NCBI GenBank assembly: GCA_945948535.1
Contig: CAMFBN010000002.1
Span: 64,240 to 128,239, forward strand
Source: an uncultured Clostridia bacterium
GTDB lineage: Bacteria > Bacillota > Clostridia > Oscillospirales > Oscillospiraceae
Reading direction: 5' to 3'
DNA: 64,000 bases
The notes below the pieces were generated by a model. It saw only the letters and a list, made by a program, of their open reading frames with translations. It was not told the DNA's origin and searched no databases. Shown here in pieces: positions 9,905 to 19,769 of this stretch. Each line of letters starts with the position of its first letter. Position 1 is the stretch's first letter. A program made the translations under genes and the position numbers.

Positions 9905-11173
9905 ATGAGAACGCGTACCAGAATTTTTGCTGTGGTCCTCGTGATCGCAATGGCGCTCAGCCTGGTCGGCTGCGGAAGCTCCGGCGGCGCTTCCGATGGA
10001 AAGGTGAACCTGACCTTCCAGATCTGGGATGTGGCCCAGAAAGCGGGTATGGAGGCAATGTGTGCCGCCTACTCTGAAAAGAATCCCAACGTCACCATTG
10101 AAGTACAGGTTACCAGCTGGAACGAATACTGGACCAAGCTGGAGGCTGCCGCCACCAGCGGCAAGATGCCTGACATCTTCTGGATGCACACCAACGAACT
10201 GCTGAAATATGCCGACAACGGTATTCTGGCAGACTGTACCGACATTATCGAGACGGACAAGTTCTCTGAGGTTTCCCTGTCCAATGTCAGCGGCTCCAAC
10301 GGCACCTACTACGGCGTTCCCAAGGACAAGGACACCGTGGGCCTGGTCTACAACAAGGAAATGTTCGACGCTGCCGGGGTTGCCTATCCCAATGCGGACT
10401 GGACCTGGGATGATCTGGTATCCGCTTCCGAAAAAATCTACGAAGCTACCGGTAAGTATGGCTACATGGCTTATGCCGATGAGCAGCTGGGCTACTGGAA
10501 CTTTGTCTATCAGGCTGGCGGCTACATTCTGAACGAGGACAAGACTCAGGCCGGCTACACCCAGCCCGCTACCGCCGAGGCCATGCAGTTCTACATTGAC
10601 CTGCAGAAGAACGACTGGTGCCCCGACCAGAACTACTTCGCTGAAACTGCTCCCGGCACTGCCTTCTTCTCCGAGAAGGGCGCCATGTTCCTAGAGGGCA
10701 ACTGGAATATCCTGCCCGAGCTGCAGAACTATCCCGATATGGTGGGCAAGTGGGACGTAGCCGTACTGCCCAAGTGCCCCAACCCCGTCAGCGGTGAAGG
10801 CCGGGCCACCATTTCCAACGGCCTGTGCTACGCCACTGCCGCGGGCAACAAGAATCTGGAAACCGTCAAGGATGTGCTGAAGTTCTTCGGCAGCGAGGAA
10901 GGCCAGCGGATTCAGGGCGAAAGCGGCGCTGCTATCCCCGCCTATCAGGGCCTGGAGCAGACCTGGGTTGGCTGCTTCAAGGACTACCCCATCGACGTGC
11001 AGTGCTTCATCGATATGTTTGACTACAGCATCCAGAGCGTGAACAACGCCTCCCGCCCCGAGTGGAAGAGCAAGGTCAACGACGAGCTGCTGAAGATCTA
11101 TTCCGGCCAGACGGATCTGGATACTGGTCTTGCCAACATGCAGTCCATCGTCGATGCAGCCAGCGCGAAATAA
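9905..11173 (+). CDS. carbohydrate ABC transporter substrate-binding lipoprotein
   Basis: Lipobox SLVGCGSSGG; extracellular solute-binding family 1 pattern. Confidence 0.93.
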   Translation: MRTRTRIFAVVLVIAMALSLVGCGSSGGASDGKVNLTFQIWDVAQKAGMEAMCAAYSEKNPNVTIEVQVTSWNEYWTKLEAAATSGKMPDIFWMHTNELLKYADNGILADCTDIIETDKFSEVSLSNVSGSNGTYYGVPKDKDTVGLVYNKEMFDAAGVAYPNADWTWDDLVSASEKIYEATGKYGYMAYADEQLGYWNFVYQAGGYILNEDKTQAGYTQPATAEAMQFYIDLQKNDWCPDQNYFAETAPGTAFFSEKGAMFLEGNWNILPELQNYPDMVGKWDVAVLPKCPNPVSGEGRATISNGLCYATAAGNKNLETVKDVLKFFGSEEGQRIQGESGAAIPAYQGLEQTWVGCFKDYPIDVQCFIDMFDYSIQSVNNASRPEWKSKVNDELLKIYSGQTDLDTGLANMQSIVDAASAK

Positions 11174-11201
11174 AAGCCTACTGTCATAGGGAGGTTACAG
11201 G

Positions 11202-12086
11202 ATGAAAAAACCGTCAAAGCTTGCCCGCAGCGGCAGTAATTGGGGTCTTATGATGGTGGCCCCCACCATCATCGGCCTGCTGATTCTGAACATCATTCCC
11301 TTCTTCCAGACGATTTACATGAGCTTCTCCAAAACCAAGGCCTTCGGCGCTTATGAGTTCTGTGGGTTTGCGAACTATATCGAAATGTTCCAGACCCCGG
11401 AATTCTGGAAGGCAACCTGGAACTCCGTGTACTTCTGTATCCTGACGGTGCCCATTGGTGTGTTCCTGTCGCTGCTGGTTGCGGTGCTGCTCAACGCCAA
11501 GATCAAGGGCAAAACGGTGTTCCGTGCCATTTACTTCCTGCCGATGGTTGTTGCCCCGGCTGCGGTTGCCATGGTCTGGAAATGGATCTTCAACACCGAA
11601 TACGGCATTATCAATACGCTGTTTGGAGCCAACGTCCGGTGGCTGACCGATCCCAATGTGGTGATGATTACCTGCGCCATTGTCGCCATCTGGAGCGCTA
11701 TTGGTTACGACGCAGTGCTGCTGCTGTCCGGCATCCAGAATATCTCCAAGTCTCTGTATGAGGCAGCGGGACTGGATGGCGCCTCCAAGGTCCGGCAGTT
11801 CTTCACCATCACCCTGCCCATGGTCTCTCCCACATTGTTCGTGGTGCTGATTATGCGGCTGATGGCTTCGTTAAAGGTGTATGACCTGATTTACATGATG
11901 GTTGAGCAGACCAACCCGGCACTTACCAGTGCACAGAGTCTGATGTACCTGTTCTACCGGGAGAGCTTCATCGCCGGCAACAAGGGCTACGCATCCGCCA
12001 TCGTCATCTGGACGGTGCTGCTGATCGGCGTTGTTACCATCATTCAGTTCATCGGTCAGAAAAAGTGGGTCAATTATGAGGTGTAA
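11202..12086 (+). CDS. sugar ABC transporter permease (MalF/UgpA type)
   Basis: EAAGLDGASKVRQFFTITLPMVSPT EAA loop; transmembrane segments. Confidence 0.93.
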   Translation: MKKPSKLARSGSNWGLMMVAPTIIGLLILNIIPFFQTIYMSFSKTKAFGAYEFCGFANYIEMFQTPEFWKATWNSVYFCILTVPIGVFLSLLVAVLLNAKIKGKTVFRAIYFLPMVVAPAAVAMVWKWIFNTEYGIINTLFGANVRWLTDPNVVMITCAIVAIWSAIGYDAVLLLSGIQNISKSLYEAAGLDGASKVRQFFTITLPMVSPTLFVVLIMRLMASLKVYDLIYMMVEQTNPALTSAQSLMYLFYRESFIAGNKGYASAIVIWTVLLIGVVTIIQFIGQKKWVNYEV

Positions 12087-12089
12087 GCC

Positions 12090-12926
12090 ATGAAACATAG
12101 TCTTAACTCTAGCCGTAAACTTTCCACGGCGCTGATCTACGCGGCGCTGATTGCCGGCAGCATCACCATGATTTTCCCCTTCGCCTGGATGCTGCTGACC
12201 AGCTTCAAGACCCAGGCGGAGTCTATGGCCATTCCGCCCCAGATTTTCCCGGCTCAGTGGAATTTCGACAACTTCGCCAAGGCTCTGGAAAGTCTGCCCT
12301 TCTGGAACCTGTACATGAACACCTTCCTGCTGATTTTCTTCCGGGTGATCTGCGCGGTGGTGTTCAGCTCCATGGCCGGTTATGCCTTCGCCAAGCTGGA
12401 GTTCCCCTGCAAGAATCTGCTGTTCGGCCTGGTGCTGATGCAGATGATGCTGCCCAGCCAGATCTTTATTATCCCCCAGTATCAGATGCTGGCAAAAATG
12501 GGCATGACCAACACGATCTTCGCGCTGGTATTCCCGGGCCTGGTCAGCGCCTTCGGTACCTTCTTCCTGCGGCAGGCATATATGGGTTTGCCCAATGAGA
12601 TTGCCGAAGCGGCCTATCTGGACGGCTGTACCAAATGGCAGACCTTTACCAAGGTGCTGCTGCCCCTGACCAAATCCAGCATCGCCGCACTGGCGATTTT
12701 CACAGCGGTCTTCGCCTACGCAGACCTGATGTGGCCCTTGATCTGTAACACAGATCTGAACATGATGACCCTGTCCGCCGGCTTGTCCACTCTGAACGGA
12801 CAGTATACAACCAACTTCCCGGTACTGATGGCTGGCAGCCTGCTGGCTATGGTTCCCATGGTGCTGCTGTACCTGATGTTCCAGAAGCAGTTCATCGAAG
12901 GCATCGCCATGACCGGTGGTAAATAA
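12090..12926 (+). CDS. sugar ABC transporter permease (MalG/UgpE type)
   Basis: EIAEAAYLDGCTKWQTFTKVLLPLTKSSIAALAIF EAA loop; transmembrane segments. Confidence 0.93.
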   Translation: MKHSLNSSRKLSTALIYAALIAGSITMIFPFAWMLLTSFKTQAESMAIPPQIFPAQWNFDNFAKALESLPFWNLYMNTFLLIFFRVICAVVFSSMAGYAFAKLEFPCKNLLFGLVLMQMMLPSQIFIIPQYQMLAKMGMTNTIFALVFPGLVSAFGTFFLRQAYMGLPNEIAEAAYLDGCTKWQTFTKVLLPLTKSSIAALAIFTAVFAYADLMWPLICNTDLNMMTLSAGLSTLNGQYTTNFPVLMAGSLLAMVPMVLLYLMFQKQFIEGIAMTGGK

Positions 12927-13000
12927 TTCTATCTAGAATGTTGGCGTCCGGCCCGGCTTGCCGGGCTGGACGCCTGATTTCCTTGGAAGGAGCATTTCCC

Positions 13001-15193
13001 ATGAGCATCGCAATTGACAAAGAAAACCGACTGTTTTCCCTGAATACTGCCCATACCACCTACCAGCTTTTTGCCGATGACAACGGCTTCGTACACCATC
13101 TGTATTACGGCAGAAGCATTGGTAGCTTCGATATGCGCTATACGGAATACTATTCCGACTGCGGCTTTTCTCCAAACCCCGGACAGATACACATGCAGCG
13201 GGATTTTTCACTGGATACCCGACCTCAGGAGTATACGGGCTGCGGCATCGGAGATTATCGGATCAGCAGCCTGAGTGTATCCAACGGCGATGGAAGCTAC
13301 AGCGCGGATTTCCGGTATGTGGGCTTTGCGGTGCTGGATGGGAAATACGCCATCCCCGGTCTGCCTGCTTCCTACGACAATGGCGGAGAGTGTGAAACCC
13401 TGCGCATCGACCTGAAGGATAACGCATCCGGTCTGGAATTGGCGCTTTACTATGGCGTTTTTGCAGAAAAGAACATGATTACCCGCTGCGCCGTGCTGCG
13501 CAACGGCGGTGACGGTGTCATCCGGCTCTACAAGGCAGCTTCGGCCTGCCTGGATATCCCCTTTGGAAAATGGGATCTGATTCATTTTCAGGGACGGCAC
13601 TGCATGGAGCGGATGCCCGAGCGCGCCCCGGTTCCCCATGGTGTGCTGACCGTTGGCTCCGACCGGGGAACCAGCAGCCACCAGCACAATCCCTTTGCCA
13701 TTCTCGCCGCCCCGGAAACCTGTGAGGAATTTGGTCAGTGCTATGGCGCAATGCTGGTGTATTCCGGTAATTTCAAAATTGAAGCGGAGTGTAGCCAGCT
13801 TCAGAGCACCCGGGTGGTGCTGGGCATCAGCGACCAGCGGTTCTGTTGGACGCTGGAGCCGGGAGAAGTCTTCCATACCCCGGAGGTTCTGCTGAGCTTC
13901 ACAGATGGGGGATTGGGCAGTCTGTCCCGGTGCTATCAGAATTTCCTTGCGGAAAATATTTGCCGGAGCGCTTACCGGGATACCCCCCGGCAGGTGCTGA
14001 TCAACAACTGGGAAGCGACTTACTTCAATTTTACCGGGGAAAAGCTCTGTTCCATCGCCCGGCAGGCCAAGGAACTGGGCGTGGATATGCTGGTGCTGGA
14101 CGACGGTTGGTTCGGAAAGCGGGACAGCGATTTCAGCGGTTTGGGCGACTGGTATGTCAACGAGGAGAAGCTGGGCTGCACGCTGGCCAGCCTGATTCAG
14201 AAGATCCGGGACATGGGTATGGACTTCGGTATCTGGGTGGAGCCGGAGATGGTGTCTCCCGATTCCGAGCTGTATCGTGCCCACCCGGATTGGGCGCTGA
14301 GTATCCCGGGACGGACACCAGTGCAGGGCCGCAGTCAGCTGGTATTGGACTTGAGCCGCGAAGAAGTGGTGGAATATCTGTACAGCTGCTTTTCAAGCCT
14401 GCTTCGCAGTCACGAAATCCGCTATGTCAAGTGGGACATGAACCGCAGCCTGACGGATGTGTTCAGCCGGGAACTGCCCCCGGAGCGGCAGGGCGAGGCG
14501 GCCCACCGCTATGTGCTGGGCGTGTATAATCTGCTGGAGCGGCTTACAGGGGAATTTCCGGAGGTGCTATTTGAGGGGTGCAGCGGCGGCGGCGGACGGT
14601 TTGACGCCGGTATGCTTTACTATTTCCCCCAGATCTGGTGCAGCGACGATACCGACGCCATCGAGCGGCTGAAAATTCAGTACGGAACCTCCTTCGGTTA
14701 TCCCATCCGCACAATGGGCAGCCATGTCTCTGCCGTTCCCAACCACCAGACGGGACGCACCACGCCTCTGCATACCCGGGGGATTGTGGCCATGTCCGGC
14801 AGCTTTGGCTATGAGCTGGACCCCCAGAAGCTGAGTGAAGCGGAAAAGGAAGAAATTCGCCAGCAGATTCTCACGTTCCGCCGCCACCAGGACCTGATTT
14901 TCTACGGGGATTATTACCGTCTCACCAATGCCATGACCGATGATTATTTCACCGCCTGGCTGTTTGCCGCAAAGGACGGAAGCGCCGCCCTGCTGAATCT
15001 GGTGGTGGTGGCGCCCAAGCCCAATCCCTATCCTATCCATGTGTGGCTGAAGGGCCTGCAGCCGGAGGCACTGTACCGCCAGAAGGAAACCGGCGACATT
15101 TACTCCGGCGCGGCGCTGATGTACGGAGGATACACCCTCCCCATTATGTTGGGAGATTATCCCGGCTTCCAATGCCGGTTTGAAAGGATTTGA
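13001..15193 (+). CDS. GH36 alpha-galactosidase
   Basis: DMLVLDDGWFGKRDSD, FGIWVEPEMVSPDSELYRAHPDW, KWDMNRS, FEGCSGGGGRFD, DDTDAIERLKIQYGTS. Confidence 0.95.
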   Translation: MSIAIDKENRLFSLNTAHTTYQLFADDNGFVHHLYYGRSIGSFDMRYTEYYSDCGFSPNPGQIHMQRDFSLDTRPQEYTGCGIGDYRISSLSVSNGDGSYSADFRYVGFAVLDGKYAIPGLPASYDNGGECETLRIDLKDNASGLELALYYGVFAEKNMITRCAVLRNGGDGVIRLYKAASACLDIPFGKWDLIHFQGRHCMERMPERAPVPHGVLTVGSDRGTSSHQHNPFAILAAPETCEEFGQCYGAMLVYSGNFKIEAECSQLQSTRVVLGISDQRFCWTLEPGEVFHTPEVLLSFTDGGLGSLSRCYQNFLAENICRSAYRDTPRQVLINNWEATYFNFTGEKLCSIARQAKELGVDMLVLDDGWFGKRDSDFSGLGDWYVNEEKLGCTLASLIQKIRDMGMDFGIWVEPEMVSPDSELYRAHPDWALSIPGRTPVQGRSQLVLDLSREEVVEYLYSCFSSLLRSHEIRYVKWDMNRSLTDVFSRELPPERQGEAAHRYVLGVYNLLERLTGEFPEVLFEGCSGGGGRFDAGMLYYFPQIWCSDDTDAIERLKIQYGTSFGYPIRTMGSHVSAVPNHQTGRTTPLHTRGIVAMSGSFGYELDPQKLSEAEKEEIRQQILTFRRHQDLIFYGDYYRLTNAMTDDYFTAWLFAAKDGSAALLNLVVVAPKPNPYPIHVWLKGLQPEALYRQKETGDIYSGAALMYGGYTLPIMLGDYPGFQCRFERI

Positions 15194-17010
15194 TTTTCTT
15201 GGCATCCACAGAAACTACCTTTGAAGAGCGTCTGCGGCTGTACTGGCCGGAGCTGAAGCATCTGTACATGGTACTGTATCATGATGATGCCATGCTGAAA
15301 AAGCTCCGCCGTCATCTCGCCGCCTTTTCAGAAGAACGCCGGGACTCTCTGAAGCAGCGGGACGTGGAAAAGCAGGAAAGTCCCAACTGGTATCAGTCCC
15401 GGGAGCTGCTGGGCATGATGCTCTACATAGACAATTTTGCCGGAAACCTGAAGGGCGTAAGGGAAAAGCTTCCCTATCTTGCAAAGGCCAACGTCAACTA
15501 TATCCATTTGATGCCCTTTCTGGACACCGTACCGGAGCGCAGTGACGGGGGCTACGCGGTGGCGGATTTCCGGAAGGTTCGCCCGGATTTGGGCACCATG
15601 GAGGACCTGGAAGATCTCACTGAAGCCTGCCACGAAAAGGGCATGAATGTGTGCATGGATTTTGTGATGAACCACACCTCCGAAGACCATGAATGGGCAA
15701 AGCTGGCAAGAAGCGGCGAAGGTGAGTATATGAGCCGCTATTACTTCTACGCCGATCCCTCCGTGCCCCGGATGTACGAAAAGACGGTGCCCCAGGTGTT
15801 CCCTACCACCGCGCCGGGGAATTTCACCTGGCTGCCGGACAGCGGCCACTGGGTTATGACCACCTTCTACCCTTATCAGTGGGATTTGAATTACGCCAAC
15901 CCGGTGGTCTTCAACGAGATGATGTACAATTTCCTGTACCTTGCCAACCGGGGCGTGGATGTGATCCGCATTGATGCGGTGCCTTATATCTGGAAGGAAA
16001 TCGGCACCTCCTGCCGGAATCTGCCTCAGGTGCACACCATTGTGCGGATGATGCGGCTCATCGGGCAAATCGTCTGCCCCTCAGTGATTCTGCTGGGCGA
16101 AGTGGTCATGGAGCCGTCCAAGGTGGCTCCCTACTTCGGAACCCCGGAAGCGCCGGAATGCCACCTGCTGTACAATGTCACCACCATGGCCACCATCTGG
16201 CACACCGTGGCGACCCAGGATGTGCGGCTGCTGCGGCGGCAGTTGGATATTCTCCGGACACTGCCCAAAAGTCAGGTGTTCCTGAACTATCTGCGCTGCC
16301 ACGACGATATTGGCTGGGGTCTGGATTATCCGACTTTGAGGAGCTACGGCATGGAGGAGGTTCCCCACAAGCAATTCCTCAACGACTATTTCCGTGGCTA
16401 CACCGGCAGCGCCAGCCGGGGCGAGCTTTACAATGAAGATCCCGTGACCAAGGATGCCCGGTTCTGCGGCACCACCGCCTCCATGTGCGGTGTTGGGCAG
16501 GAAGTCTCCCGTGCGCAGGGTGTTCGGCTGGATCTGATGCTCCATGGGCTGATGCTGTTCCAGTCTGGAATTCCTGTACTCTACAGCGGCGATGAAATCG
16601 GACAGCTCAATGACGACAGCTATCACAACGACCCCAACAAAGCTCAAGATTCCCGCTATATTCACCGGGGAAAAATGCTCTGGGAGCAGGCAGCGCAGAT
16701 TGATGATAACAGCACCGTTGCCGGACAGATTTTCGCTGGCCTGCGGGCGCTGGAAGAACAGCGCAAAGAGCATAAGGCTTTTTCCGCTGATGCCGATGTG
16801 TGGACATGGGACACGGGAACCGACCGTGTTTTGGGTCTGGGTCGATACTGTGACGGCGAAAAACTGCTGGGCGTATTCAACTTCGGCGAAGAAGCCGCAC
16901 AAATTCGACTGCCGTTGGGAGCGGCAGAGAACCTGCTGACCGGGGCCGCGTGTGATCGCACCATCTCAATCCCTGCACGGGATTTTATCTGGCTCAAACA
17001 AGAGGTATAA
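15190..17010 (+). CDS. GH13 alpha-glucan/sucrose-active enzyme (amylosucrase-like)
   Basis: CMDFVMNHTSEDHEW, VDVIRIDAVPYIWKE, ILLGEVV, LRCHDDIGW; amylosucrase-like N-terminus. Confidence 0.82.
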   Translation: MIFLASTETTFEERLRLYWPELKHLYMVLYHDDAMLKKLRRHLAAFSEERRDSLKQRDVEKQESPNWYQSRELLGMMLYIDNFAGNLKGVREKLPYLAKANVNYIHLMPFLDTVPERSDGGYAVADFRKVRPDLGTMEDLEDLTEACHEKGMNVCMDFVMNHTSEDHEWAKLARSGEGEYMSRYYFYADPSVPRMYEKTVPQVFPTTAPGNFTWLPDSGHWVMTTFYPYQWDLNYANPVVFNEMMYNFLYLANRGVDVIRIDAVPYIWKEIGTSCRNLPQVHTIVRMMRLIGQIVCPSVILLGEVVMEPSKVAPYFGTPEAPECHLLYNVTTMATIWHTVATQDVRLLRRQLDILRTLPKSQVFLNYLRCHDDIGWGLDYPTLRSYGMEEVPHKQFLNDYFRGYTGSASRGELYNEDPVTKDARFCGTTASMCGVGQEVSRAQGVRLDLMLHGLMLFQSGIPVLYSGDEIGQLNDDSYHNDPNKAQDSRYIHRGKMLWEQAAQIDDNSTVAGQIFAGLRALEEQRKEHKAFSADADVWTWDTGTDRVLGLGRYCDGEKLLGVFNFGEEAAQIRLPLGAAENLLTGAACDRTISIPARDFIWLKQEV

Positions 17011-17013
17011 CCT

Positions 17014-17115
17014 ATGAATCAATATGATGTAACTGCAATCGAATCCTTCTGGAAAGAAGCGCTGCAAGCGGACAGCCTTCTTTTGTGGATTGTAGTAAAC
17101 AGCAGACCTACATAG
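17014..17115 (+). other. 33-codon micro-ORF (MNQYDVTAIESFWKEALQADSLLLWIVVNSRPT), possibly a gene remnant
   Basis: ATG shortly after the GH13 stop; ends 11 nt before galK copy 2; not in the ORF track. Confidence 0.3.
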
Positions 17116-17126
17116 GAGGGATAGCT

Positions 17127-18260
17127 ATGAGCACATCCTATTATTTCTCGGCTCCTGGCCGCACGGAAATCAGCGGCAATCATACGGACCATCAGCACGG
17201 CTGCGTGCTGGCTGCGGCGGTGAATCTGGTAACCGTGGCAGAGGTAACGCTGAATCATTCCGGCCTGATTCGCGTCCAGTCAGAGGGATACCCCGTTGTT
17301 GAGGTGGAACTGAAAGACCTGTCCGTGCATGAGGAAGAAAAGAATACCACAGCGGCACTGATTCGGGGCGTTGCGGCGGCATTCTCCCAGCGGGGCGCAC
17401 AGCTGGAGGGATTTGACGCCCGTGTTCGTTCCAGCGTTCTCCCGGGCAGCGGCCTCAGTTCCTCGGCGGCTTTTGAAGTGCTGATTGGGACGATTTGCAA
17501 TGAATTGTTCTTCGATAAGAAGCTCTCTGCTGTGGGAATCGCCCAGGTGGGTCAGTATGCGGAGAATGTCTACTTTGGAAAGCCCTGCGGCTTGATGGAT
17601 CAGACCGCTTCCAGCGTGGGCGGCATGGTGTTCATCGACTTTGAAAACCCGGACAGCCCTGTGGTGGAGCGGATCGACTTCGACTTTGCCGCTGCAGGTC
17701 ATGCCCTGTGTATCATTGACAGCGGCGCAGATCACGCGGATCTGACGGACGAATATGCCGCCATCCCCGGCGAGTTAAAGCAGGTTTGTACATTTTTTGG
17801 CAAGGAAGTCCTGCGGGACATCCCGGAAGCGGTCTTTTTTGCCGCACTGCCTGAACTGCGGCATCGGGTGCCGGACCGGGCAATCCTCCGGGCCATTCAC
17901 TTCTATCAGGAAAACAGCCGGGTGCAGCGGCAGGCCCAGGCGCTCCGGGACGGGGACTTTGATACCTTCCTGGATCTGGTTTCGGAATCCGGCCGCAGCT
18001 CCTGGATGTATTTGCAGAACATCACCCCCACCGGTGCAACGGAGCATCAGGATGTGGCGGTGGCGCTGGCGCTTTGCGATACGCTGCTTCATGGGCAGGG
18101 CGCTTTCCGCGTACACGGCGGCGGCTTTGCCGGAACGGTTCAGGCGTTTGTGCCGCTGGAAATGCTGGATTCCTTCAAAGAAGGAATTGAGCGGGTTTTG
18201 GGCAAAGGAAAATGCCATATCCTTGCCATTCGCAGCGAGGGCGGCATCCGGGAAGTGTAA
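17127..18260 (+). CDS. galK: galactokinase, copy 2
   Basis: APGRTEISGNHTDHQHG, LPGSGLSSSAAFEV, VHGGGFAGTVQAFVP; lacks the ~50-residue N-terminal extension of copy 1. Confidence 0.94.
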   Translation: MSTSYYFSAPGRTEISGNHTDHQHGCVLAAAVNLVTVAEVTLNHSGLIRVQSEGYPVVEVELKDLSVHEEEKNTTAALIRGVAAAFSQRGAQLEGFDARVRSSVLPGSGLSSSAAFEVLIGTICNELFFDKKLSAVGIAQVGQYAENVYFGKPCGLMDQTASSVGGMVFIDFENPDSPVVERIDFDFAAAGHALCIIDSGADHADLTDEYAAIPGELKQVCTFFGKEVLRDIPEAVFFAALPELRHRVPDRAILRAIHFYQENSRVQRQAQALRDGDFDTFLDLVSESGRSSWMYLQNITPTGATEHQDVAVALALCDTLLHGQGAFRVHGGGFAGTVQAFVPLEMLDSFKEGIERVLGKGKCHILAIRSEGGIREV

Positions 18261-18272
18261 GGAGGTATCTCT

Positions 18273-19769
18273 ATGAATGTATCTGAATTGATTTCTTCCT
18301 TGGTGCAGTATGGCTTGGACTGCGGATTGATCGAGCCTTGCGATACAAACTTCATGACCAACCAGCTTCTCCAGGCCCTTTGTCTGGACAGCTTCGAGCC
18401 TTCCGCCCCGGTGTCCCTTTCCCTTGAGGAGATTTTGAAGGGCCTGCTGGATGCTGCCGTAGAGCGTGGCATCTGCGGCGAGGATATTACCAGCCGGGAT
18501 CTGCTGGACACCAAACTAATGGGAATTCTGACTCCGCCCCCCAGAGAGGTGCGGAAGAAATTCGCGGAAGCCTATCGGGAATCTCCAGAAGCGGCGACGG
18601 ATTGGTACTACCGTTTCTCTCAGGATACGGACTACATCCGCCGCTACCGCATCCAAAAGGATATGCGTTGGAAAACCGATACGGAGTATGGGAAGCTGGA
18701 CATTACCATCAATCTGTCCAAGCCGGAAAAGGACCCCAAGGCCATTGCGGCTGCGAAGAACGCGCCCCAGTCCGGCTATCCCAAGTGCCTGCTGTGTGTG
18801 GAAAATGAGGGCTACTCTGGGCGGATGAATCACCCGGCTCGGCAGAATCACCGGATCATCCCGCTGGAAATCGCGGGGCAGAAATGGTTTTTGCAGTATT
18901 CTCCCTATGTCTATTACAACGAGCACTGCATCGCCTTCAATGCGGCTCACACACCTATGAAGATCGACCGATCCGCCTTTGAAAAGCTGCTGGATTTCGT
19001 CACCGTGTTCCCTCACTATTTCATTGGCAGCAATGCAGACCTGCCCATCGTAGGCGGCAGCATTCTGAGCCATGAGCATTTCCAGGGCGGACGCTACTGC
19101 TTCCCCATGGAGCAGGCACCGGTGGAACAGGAGATCACATTCCGGGGATACGAGGATGTGAAAGCAGGTCTCGTAAAATGGCCCATGAGCGTTATCCGGC
19201 TGGACTGCCCGAATAAAGAGCGGCTGGTGGAGCTGGCAGACAAAATTCTGACATTCTGGCGGGGCTACTCTGACGCGGAAGCCTTTGTGTTTGCGCAAAC
19301 CAATGGAGAACCCCACAACACCATTACCCCCATTGCCCGCCGCCGGGGTGCGGACTACGAGCTGGATCTGGTGCTGCGCAACAACATCACCACGGAGGAA
19401 CATCCGTTGGGCGTGTACCATCCCCATGCGGAGCTGCATCACATCAAAAAGGAAAATATCGGACTCATTGAGGTCATGGGTCTGGCAGTGCTGCCCTCCC
19501 GACTGAAAGGAGAACTGGCAGCACTGGAAGAAGCCATTCTGACCGGAGCCGATATCGGCGCTGACCCGGTGCTTTCCAAGCACGCACTCTGGGTAGAGGA
19601 ACTGAAAACGCGGTATCGATTTACGCCGGAGAATACCGCGTCCATCCTTCAAGAAGAAGTGGGGCAGGTGTTCTGCCGTGTGCTGGAGCACGCGGGTGTC
19701 TACAAGCATACCGACGAAGGAAGAAGCGCGTTCCTGCGGTTCATTGACGCGGTAAATCGGGAGGTTTGA
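18273..19769 (+). CDS. galT: UDP-glucose--hexose-1-phosphate uridylyltransferase, copy 2
   Basis: Collinear with copy 1 across its length; same signatures. Confidence 0.93.
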   Translation: MNVSELISSLVQYGLDCGLIEPCDTNFMTNQLLQALCLDSFEPSAPVSLSLEEILKGLLDAAVERGICGEDITSRDLLDTKLMGILTPPPREVRKKFAEAYRESPEAATDWYYRFSQDTDYIRRYRIQKDMRWKTDTEYGKLDITINLSKPEKDPKAIAAAKNAPQSGYPKCLLCVENEGYSGRMNHPARQNHRIIPLEIAGQKWFLQYSPYVYYNEHCIAFNAAHTPMKIDRSAFEKLLDFVTVFPHYFIGSNADLPIVGGSILSHEHFQGGRYCFPMEQAPVEQEITFRGYEDVKAGLVKWPMSVIRLDCPNKERLVELADKILTFWRGYSDAEAFVFAQTNGEPHNTITPIARRRGADYELDLVLRNNITTEEHPLGVYHPHAELHHIKKENIGLIEVMGLAVLPSRLKGELAALEEAILTGADIGADPVLSKHALWVEELKTRYRFTPENTASILQEEVGQVFCRVLEHAGVYKHTDEGRSAFLRFIDAVNREV

